Part shown: positions 57,462 through 64,000 of the stretch, one piece after another
Layout: each line of letters opens with the position of its first letter
Position numbering within the stretch: the first letter of the stretch is position 1
Source: Megachile rotundata
Taxonomy: Eukaryota; Arthropoda; Insecta; Hymenoptera; Megachilidae
Assembly: GCF_050947335.1 (NCBI RefSeq)
Contig: NW_027473516.1
Span: 62,001-126,000, forward strand
Length of the DNA stretch: 64,000 bases
Direction: 5' to 3'
Position numbers and translations under genes: made by a program
The notes under the pieces: model-generated
The model's input: only the letters and a program-made list of their open reading frames with translations
Told to the model about the DNA's origin: nothing
Database searches by the model: none

Positions 57462-58484
57462 TGTGATTGTGTGATTGTGTGATTGTGTAATTGTGATTGT
57501 GCGATTGTGATTGTCTGATTGTGTGATTGTGTGATTGTGTGATTGTGAGATTGTGTGATTGTGTGATTGTGTGATTGTGTGATTGTGTGATTGTGTGATT
57601 GTGTGATTGTGTGATTGTGTGATTGTGATTGTGTGCTCGTGATTGTGTGATTGTGATTGTGTGATTGTGATTGTGTGATTGTGATTGTGTGATTGTGATT
57701 GTGTGATTGTGATTGTGTGATTGTGATTGTGTGATTGTGATTGTGTGATTGTGTGATTGTGTGATTGTGTGATTGTGAGATTGTGTGATTGTGTGATTGT
57801 GTGATTGTGTGATTGTGATTGTGTGATTGTGATTGTGTGATTGTGATTGTATGATTGTGATTGTGTGATTGTGATTGTGTGATTGTGATTGTGTGATTGT
57901 GATTGAGTGATTGTGTGATTGTGTGATTGTGTGATTGCGTGATTGTGTAATTGTGATTGTGCGATTGTGATTGTCTGATTGTGTGATTGTGTGATTGTGT
58001 GATTGTGAGATTGTGTGATTGTGTGATTGTGTGATTGTGTGATTGTGTGATTGTGTGATTGTGTGATTGTGTGATTGTGATTGTGTGCTCGTGATTGTGT
58101 GATTGTGATTGTGTGATTGTGATTGTGTGATTGTGATTGTGTGATTGTGATTGTGTGATTGTGATTGTGTGATTGTGATTGTGTGATTGTGTGATTGTGT
58201 GATTGTGTGATTGTGAGATTGTGTGATTGTGTGATTGTGTGATTGTGTGATTGTGATTGTGTGATTGTGATTGTGTGATTGTGATTGTATGATTGTGATT
58301 GTGTGATTGTGATTGTGTGATTGTGATTGTGTGATTGTGATTGAGTGATTGTGTGATTGTGTGATTGTGTGATTGCGTGATTGTGTGATTGTGTGATTGT
58401 GTGATTGTGTGATTGTGTGATTGTGTGATTGTGAGATTGTGTGATTGCGTGATTGTGTGAATGTGTGATTGTATGACCGTGATT
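57462..58484 (+). repeat. 8/14-mer tract, two copies of a ~450 bp series
   Basis: The series GTAATTG, GTGCG, GTCTG, GTGAG, 8-mers, GTGCTCG, 14-mers with GTGAG spacer, GTATG, GAGTG, GCGTG occurs at about 57,488-57,945 and again at about 57,946-58,380. A GTATGACCG flank (about 58,472) follows. The first copy matches 56,330-56,790. Confidence 0.87.
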
Positions 58485-59407
58485 GTGTGATTGTGATTGT
58501 GTGATTGTGATTGTGTGATTGTGATTGTGTGATTGTGATTGTGTGATTGTGATTGTGTGATTGTGATTGTGTGATTGTGATTGTGTGATTGTGATTGTGT
58601 GATTGTGATTGTGTGATTGTGATTGTGTGATTGTGATTGTGTGATTGTGATTGTGTGATTGTGATTGTGTGATTGTGATTGTGTGATTGTGATTGTGTGA
58701 TTGCGATTGTGTGATTGTGATTGTGTGATTGTGATTGTGTGATTGTGATTGTGTGATTGTGATTGTGTGATTGTGATTGTGTGATTGTGATTGTGTGATT
58801 GTGATTGTGTGATTGTGATTGTGTGATTGTGATTGTGTGATTGTGATTGTGTGATTGTGATTGTGTGATTGTGATTGTGTGATTGTGATTGTGTGATTGT
58901 GATTGTGTGATTGTGATTGTGTGATTGTGATTGTGTGATTGTGATTGTGTGATTGTGATTGTGTGATTGTGATTGTGTGATTGTGATTGTGTGATTGTGA
59001 TTGTGTGATTGTGATTGTGTGATTGTGATTGTGTGATTGTGATTGTGTGATTGTGATTGTGTGATTGTGATTGTGTGATTGTGATTGTGTGATTGTGATT
59101 GTGTGATTGTGTGATTGTGTGATTGTGTGATTGTGAGATTGTGTGATTGTGTGATTGTGTGATTGTGTGATTGTGTGATTGTGATTGTGTGATTGTGATT
59201 GTGTGATTGTGATTGTATGATTGTGATTGTGTGATTGTGATTGTGTGATTGTGATTGTGTGATTGTGATTGTATGATTGTGATTGAGTGATTGTGTGATT
59301 GTGTGATTGTGTGATTGCGTGATTGTGTGATTGTGTGATTGTGTGATTGTGTGATTGTGAGATTGTGTGATTGCGTGATTGTGTGAATGTGTGATTGTAT
59401 GACCGTG
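58485..59407 (+). repeat. 14-mer array with GTATGACCG flank
   Basis: About 620 bp of 14-mers to 59,105 with one GCGATTG (about 58,704), a GTGAG 8-mer spacer, 14-mers with two GTATG units, GAGTG (about 59,283), GCGTG, GTGAG, GTGAATG, and GTATGACCG at about 59,398. Confidence 0.9.
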
Positions 59408-59735
59408 ATTGTGTGATTGTGATTGTGTGATTGTGATTGTGTGATTGTGATTGTGTGATTGTGATTGTGTGATTGTGATTGTGTGATTGTGATTGTGTGA
59501 TTGTGATTGTGTGATTGTGATTGTGTGATTGTGATTGTGTGATTGTGATTGTGTGATTGTGATTGTGTGATTGTGATTGTGTGATTGTGATTGTGTGATT
59601 GTGATTGTGTGATTGTGATTGTGTGATTGTGATTGTGTGATTGTGATTGTGTGATTGTGATTGTGTGATTGTGATTGTGTGATTGTGATTGTGTGATTGT
59701 GATTCTGTGATTGTGATTGTGTGATTGTGATTGAG
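59408..59735 (+). repeat. 14-mer array
   Basis: About 23 units, closed by GATTCTG (about 59,703) and GAGTG, the same ending as the arrays at 45,236, 51,034 and about 61,905. Confidence 0.92.
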
Positions 59736-60890
59736 TGATTGTGTGATTGTGTGATTGTGTGATTGTGTGAATGTGTGATTGTGTGATTGTGTGATTGTGT
59801 GATAGTGTGATTGTGTGATTGTGTGAATGTGTGATTGTGTGATTGTGTGATTGTGTGATTGTGTGATTGTGTGATTGTGTGATTGCGTGATTGTGATTGT
59901 GTGATTCTGTGACTGTGTGATTGTGTGATTGTGTAATTGTGTGATTGTGTGATTGTGTGATTTTGTGATTGAGTGATTGTGTGATTGTGTGATTGTGTGA
60001 ATGTGTGATTGTGTGAATGTGTGATTGTGTGACCGTGATTGTGTGATTGATGATTGTGTGATTGTGTGATTGTGTGATTGTGTGATTGTGTAATTGTGAT
60101 TGTGCGATTGTGATTGTGTGATTGTGTGATTGTGTGATTGTGTGATTGTGTGATAGTGTGATTGTGTGATTGTGTGATTGTGTGATTGTGTGATTGTGTG
60201 ATTGTGTGATTGTGTGATTGCGTGATTGTGATTGTGTGATTCTGTGACTGTGTGATTGTGTGATTGTGTAATTGTGTGATTGTGTGATTGTGTGATTTTG
60301 TGATTGAGTGATTGTGTGATTGTGTGATTGTGTGAATGTGTGATTGTGTGATTGTGTGATTGCGTGATTGTGATTGTGTGATTCTGTGACTGTGTGATTG
60401 TGTGATTGTGTAATTGTGTGATTGTGTGATTGTGTGATTTTGTGATTGAGTGATTGTGTGATTGTGTGATTGTGTGAATGTGTGATTGTGTGAATGTGTG
60501 ATTGTGTGACCGTGATTGTGTGATTGATGATTGTGTGATTGTGTGATTGTGTGATTGTGTGATTGTGTAATTGTGATTGTGCGATTGTGATTGTGTGATT
60601 GTGTGATTGTGTGATTGTGATTGTGTGATTGTGTGATTGTGTGATTGTGTGATTGTGATTGTGTGATTGTGATTGTGTGATTGTGTGACTGTGTGATTGT
60701 GTGATTTTGTGATTTTGTGATTGTGTGATTGTGAGATTGTGTGATTGTGTGATTGTGTGATTGTGATTGCGTGATTGTGATTGTGTGATTGTGTGACTGT
60801 GTGATTGTGTGATTTTGTGATTTTGTGATTGTGTGATTGTGAGATTGTGTGATTGTGTGATTGTGTGATTGTGTGATTGTGTGATTGTGA
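59736..60890 (+). repeat. 8-mer-rich tract with nested short duplications
   Basis: GCGTG followed by GATTCTGTGACTG starts at about 59,884, 60,220 and 60,362. GATTGATGATTG is at 60,045 and 60,522. A segment with GACTG, two GATTTTG and GTGAG occurs twice about 105 bp apart (about 60,686 and 60,796). At least three rounds of small tandem duplication are needed to explain the order. Confidence 0.85.
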
Positions 60891-61280
60891 TTGTGTGCTC
60901 GTGATTGTGTGATTGTGATTGTGTGATTGTGACTGTGTGATTGTGATTGTGTGATTGTGATTGTGTGATTGTGATTGTGTGATTGTGATTGTGTGATTGT
61001 GTGATTGTGTGATTGTGAGATTGTGTGATTGTGTGATTGTGTGATTGTGTGATTGTGATTGTGTGATTGTGATTGTGTGATTGTGATTGTATGATTGTGA
61101 TTGTGTGATTGTGATTGTGTGATTGTGATTGTGTGATTGTGATTGTGTGATTGTGATTGAGTGATTGTGTGATTGTGTGATTGTGTGATTGCGTGATTGT
61201 GTGATTGTGTGATTGTGTGATTGTGTGATTGTGAGATTGTGTGATTGCGTGATTGTGTGAATGTGTGATTGTATGACCGT
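60891..61280 (+). repeat. 14-mer tract and GTATGACCG flank
   Basis: GTGCTCG (about 60,896), 14-mers with one GTGACTG, a GTGAG spacer, GTATG, GAGTG (about 61,158), GCGTG, GTGAG, GTGAATG, GTATGACCG (about 61,272), then GTCATTG. Same order as at 58.09-58.48 kb. Confidence 0.87.
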
Positions 61281-61938
61281 GATTGTGTCATTGTGATTGT
61301 GTGATTGTGATTGTGTGATTGTGATTGTGTGATTGTGATTGTGTGATTGTGATTGTGTGATTGTGATTGTGTGATTGTGATTGTGTGATTGTGATTGTGT
61401 GATTGTGATTGTGTGATTGTGATTGTGTGATTGTGATTGTGTGATTGTGATGTGTGATTGTGATTGTGTGATTGTGATTGTGTGATTGTGATTGTGTGAT
61501 TGTGATTGTGCGATTGTGATTGTGTGATTGTGATTGTGTGATTGTGATTGTGTGATTGTGATTGTGTGATTGTGATTGTGTGATTGTGATTGTGTGATTG
61601 TGATTGTGTGATTGTGATTGTGTGATTGTGATTGTGTGGTTGTGATTGTGTGATTGTGATTGTGTGATTGTGATTGTGTGATTGTGATTGTGTGATTGTG
61701 TGATTGTGATTGTGTGATTGTGATTGTGTGATTGTGATTGTGTGATTGTGATTGTGTGATTGTGATTGTGTGATTGTGATTGTGTGATTGTGATTGTGTG
61801 ATTGTGATTGTGTGATTGTGATTGTGTGATTGTGATTGTGTGATTGTGATGGTGTGATTGTGATTGTGTGATTGTGATTGTGTGATTGTGATTGTGTGAT
61901 TGTGATTCTGTGATTGTGATTGTGTGATTGTGATTGAG
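61281..61938 (+). repeat. 14-mer array
   Basis: About 46 units, with a small deletion (GTGATGTGTG, about 61,447), GTGCG, GTGGTTG (about 61,637), an extra 8-mer (about 61,697), GATGGTG (about 61,849) and GATTCTG (about 61,905) before the closing GAGTG. Confidence 0.92.
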
Positions 61939-62520
61939 TGATTGTGTGATTGTGTGATTGTGTGATTGTGTGAATGTGTGATTGTGTGATTGTGTGATTG
62001 TATGATAGTGTGATTGTGTGATTGTGTGATTGTGTGATTGTGTGATTGTGTGATTGTGTGATTGTGTGATTGCGTGATTGTGATTGTGTGATTCTGTGAC
62101 TGTGTGATTGTGTGATTGTGTAATTGTGTGATTGTGTGATTGTGTGATTTTGTGATTGAGTGATTGTGTGATTGTGTGATTGTGTGAATGTGTGATTGTG
62201 TGAATGTGTGATTGTGTGACCGTGATTGTGTGATTGATGATTGTGTGATTGTGTGATTGTGTGATTGTGTGATTGTGTAATTGTGATTGTGCGATTGTGA
62301 TTGTGTGATTGTGTGATTGTGTGATTGTGATTGTGTGATTGTGTGATTGTGTGATTGTGTGATTGTGATTGTGTGATTGTGATTGTGTGATTGTGATTGT
62401 GATTGTGTGATTGTGATTGTGTGATTGTGATTGTGTGATTGTGTGATTGTGTGATTGTGTGATTGTGTGATTGTGAGATTGTGTGATTGTGTGATTGTGT
62501 GATTGTGTGATTGTGATTGT
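61939..62520 (+). repeat. 8-mer tract with GATGATT, then mixed tract
   Basis: GTGAATG, GTATGATAGTG, GCGTG with GATTCTGTGACTG (about 62,070), GTAATTG, GATTTTG, GAGTG, two GTGAATG, GTGACCG, GATTGATGATTG (62,232), GTAATTG, GTGCG, short 14-mer runs with a doubled 6-mer (about 62,396), and a GTGAG spacer. Confidence 0.86.
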
Positions 62521-62842
62521 GTGATTGTGATTGTGTCATTGTGATTGTGTGATTGTGATTGTGTGATTGTGATTGTGTGATTGTGATTGTGTGATTGTGA
62601 TTGTGTGATTGTGATTGTGTGATTGTGATTGTGTGATTGTGATTGTGTGATTGTGATTGTGTGATTGTGATTGTGTGATTGTGATTGTGTGATTGTGATT
62701 GTGTGATTGTGATTGTGTGATTGTGATTGTGTGATTGTGATTGTGTGATTGTGATTGTGTGATTGTGATTGTGTGGTTGTGATTGTGTGATTGTGATTGT
62801 GTGATTGTGATTGTGTGATTGTGATTGTGTGATTGTGATTGA
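62521..62842 (+). repeat. 14-mer array
   Basis: About 22 units with GTCATTG (62,537-62,539 is the CAT that starts the 1,808-codon spurious frame) and GTGGTTG at about 62,775. Closed by GAGTG. The right end and the following flank match 46.6-46.8 and 53.1-53.3 kb. Confidence 0.92.
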
Positions 62843-63334
62843 GTGATTGTGTGATAGTGTGATTGTGTGATTGTGTGATTGCGTGATTGTGTGAATGTGT
62901 GATTGTGTGACCGTGATTGTGTGATTGTGTGATTGTGTGATTGTGAGATTGTGTGATTGTGTGATTTTGTGATTGTGTGATTGAGTTATGTGTGCTTGTG
63001 TGATTGTGTGGTTGTGAGATTGTGTGATTGTGTGATTAGGTGATTGTGTGATTGTGTGACTGTGTGATTGTGTAATTGTGATTGTGCGATTGTGATTGTC
63101 TGATTGTGTGATTGTGTGATTGTGTGATTGTGAGATTGTGTGATTGTGTGATTGTGTGATTGTGTGATTGTGTGATTGTGTGATTGTGTGATTGTGATTG
63201 TGTGATTGTGATTGTGTGCTAGTGATTGTGTGATCGTGATTGTGTGATCGTGATTGTGTGATTGCGTGATTGTGATTGTGTGATTGTGTGACTCTGTGAT
63301 TGTGTGATTTTGTGATTTTGTGATAGTGTTATTG
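62843..63334 (+). repeat. Flank and module M, type C, third copy
   Basis: The flank carries a private GATAGTG. The head (62,983) has GTGCTTG, GTGGTTG, GATTAGG and GTGACTG. The tail has GTGCTAGTG (private), two GATCGTG, GACTCTG and GATAGTGTTATTG. It lacks the GTCATTG and GATAGTGTGCTTG changes of the copies at 46,819 and 53,289, so those two copies are closer to each other. Head-to-tail distance is 339 bp. Confidence 0.9.
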
Positions 63335-63490
63335 TGTGATTGTGTGATTGTGTGATTGTGTGATTGTGTGATTGAGTGATTGTGTGCTTGTGTGATTGTG
63401 TGATTGTGCGATTGTGTGATTGTGTGATTGTGTGATTGTGTGATTGTGTGATTGTGTGATTGTGTGATTGTGTGATTGTGTGATTGTGTG
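63335..63490 (+). repeat. 8-mer tract
   Basis: GAGTG, GTGCTTG, one GTGCG and about ten 8-mers. The other two type-C copies have three GTGCG units and GTGGTTG at this position. Confidence 0.88.
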
Positions 63491-64000
63491 ATTGTGATTG
63501 TGTGATTGTGATTGTGTGATTGTGATTGTGTGATTGTGATTGTGTGATTGTGATTGTGTGATTGTGATTGTGTGATTGTGATTGTGTGATTGTGATTGTG
63601 TGATTGTGATTGTGTGATTGTGATTGTGTGATTGTGATTGTGTGATTGTGATTGTGTGATTGTGATTGTGTGATTGTGATTGTGTGATTGTGATTGTGTG
63701 ATTGTGATTGTGTGATTGTGTGATTGTGTGATTGTGATTGTGTGATTGTGATTGTGTGATTGTGATTGTGTGATTGTGATTGTGTGATTGTGATTGTGTG
63801 ATTGTGATTGTGTGATTGTGATTGTGTGATTGTGATTGTGTGATTGTGATTGTGTGATTGTGATTGTGTGATTGTGATTGTGTGATTGTGATTGTGTGAT
63901 TGTGATTGTGTGATTGTGATTGTGTGATTGTGATTGTGTGATTGTGTGATTGTGTGATTGTGTGATTGTGTGATTGTGTGATTGTGTGATTGTGTGATTG
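63491..64000 (+). repeat. 14-mer array running to the window edge
   Basis: 14-mers from 63,491 to about 63,935, with an 8-mer spacer at about 63,718-63,732, then 8-mers to the last base. The array is cut by the window edge. Confidence 0.93.

Larger units (their letters stand above)
1..64000 (+). repeat. Two-unit T/G-rich satellite DNA filling the window
   Basis: Every part of the window consists of GTGTGATT (8 bp) or GTGTGATTGTGATT (14 bp, the 8-mer plus GTGATT), with scattered one-base variants such as GCGTG, GTCTG, GACTG, GAATG, GAGTG and GTGAG. The 8-mer has three G, four T, one A and no C, so the strands are extremely asymmetric. No unique sequence occurs, and both window edges lie inside the array. 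Orientation is constant throughout; I saw no inverted segment. Known biology: multi-kb arrays of this kind are typical of eukaryotic heterochromatin. Inference: the host is a eukaryote, species unknown. Confidence 0.98.

Noticed and set aside
57113..62539. 1,808-codon minus-strand open frame, His/Thr/Gln/Ser/Asn-rich
   Set aside because: It is a direct read-out of 8-mer and 14-mer units, with a chance ATG from GTCATTG and a TAA from GAGTTATG. No domain, signal peptide or codon bias beyond the repeat.
1144..63334. Module M as a transposable element
   Set aside because: It is built of the same short units with point changes. I see no terminal inverted repeats, no target-site duplication and no coding part.
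1..64000. CRISPR array
   Set aside because: There are repeats at many periods but no unique spacers; every interval between repeats is also satellite.
1..64000. Telomere repeat
   Set aside because: The units are T/G-rich on one strand, but GGG runs are absent apart from rare GTGGGATTG or GATTGGG variants. GATTAGG is only one variant unit inside module M.
1..64000. G-quadruplex or strong Z-DNA tract
   Set aside because: G runs are almost always single bases, so quadruplexes are unlikely. GTGTG alternation is broken by GATT every 6-8 bases, too short for a strong Z-DNA claim.
1..64000. Inverted copies or hairpin structures
   Set aside because: The array keeps one orientation. With almost no C on the + strand, self-complementary stems of useful length cannot form.
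1..64000. Whole window as a pure sequencing or assembly artefact
   Set aside because: Ordered rare variants, consistent offsets of duplicated blocks and private changes argue for real higher-order satellite. Local copy numbers and the indels near 33.5 kb may still be wrong.

Overview
The whole 64 kb window is one satellite DNA tract. I find no protein-coding gene, RNA gene, mobile element, CRISPR array or promoter. Two short units make up nearly all of it: an 8-mer, GTGTGATT, and a 14-mer, GTGTGATTGTGATT, which is the 8-mer plus a 6-mer GTGATT. The + strand is T/G-rich with almost no C; C appears only in scattered variant units. The tract starts and ends in mid-array, so the real satellite is longer than the window. 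This points to eukaryotic heterochromatin (centromeric, pericentromeric or subtelomeric) in a long-read assembly. With no unique sequence present, I cannot name the organism.

Above the short units there is a clear higher-order layer. I use a composite landmark called module M. Its head runs from GAGTTATG through GTGGTTG to GATTAGG. Its tail runs from GTGCTTGTGATT through two GATCGTG, GCGTG and GACTG or GACTTTG to GATAGTGTTATTG. I count 23 GAGTTATG heads and 26 GATAGTGTTATTG tails, and in 18 places head and tail are joined about 330-445 bp apart. Diagnostic bases split the heads into four types that cluster by region. Type A (GTGCTTG, then GTGGGATTG) is at 1-13 kb and 37.9-40 kb. Type B (GTTCTTG) is at 17.5-35.7 kb and 41.2 kb. 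Type C (GTGACTG after GATTAGG) is at 46.8, 53.3 and 63.0 kb. Type D (GATTCTGTGATTAGG) is at 48.5-49.4 and 54.9-57.1 kb.

Layout. 1-15.6 kb: 8-mer-rich type-A territory with several nested tandem duplications (about 1.39 kb, 494 bp, 305 bp and a ~315 bp series). 14.3-36 kb: type-B territory with the largest pure 14-mer arrays (18.8-21.8, 24.06-25.5 and 29.05-33.85 kb), a 3.69 kb tandem duplication and a ~10.64 kb higher-order duplication. 36-41 kb: type-A sequence returns. 41.2-53.2 kb: 8-mer arrays that switch into 14-mer arrays, including runs of a GTGACTG variant. 46.7-64 kb: type C/D territory with a ~3.2 kb block present twice, its leading ~0.7 kb present a third time, and a ~1.16 kb tandem repeat.

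The long open frames, all on the minus strand and up to 1,808 codons, are by-products. The minus-strand units contain no stop codon in any frame, and ATG or stop codons arise only where a variant unit puts CAT, TTA, CTA or TCA on the + strand. The predicted products are Thr/Gln/Ser/His/Asn repeats and I do not regard them as genes. The interest here lies in satellite architecture and evolution. I found no evidence of a new enzymatic or defence system.
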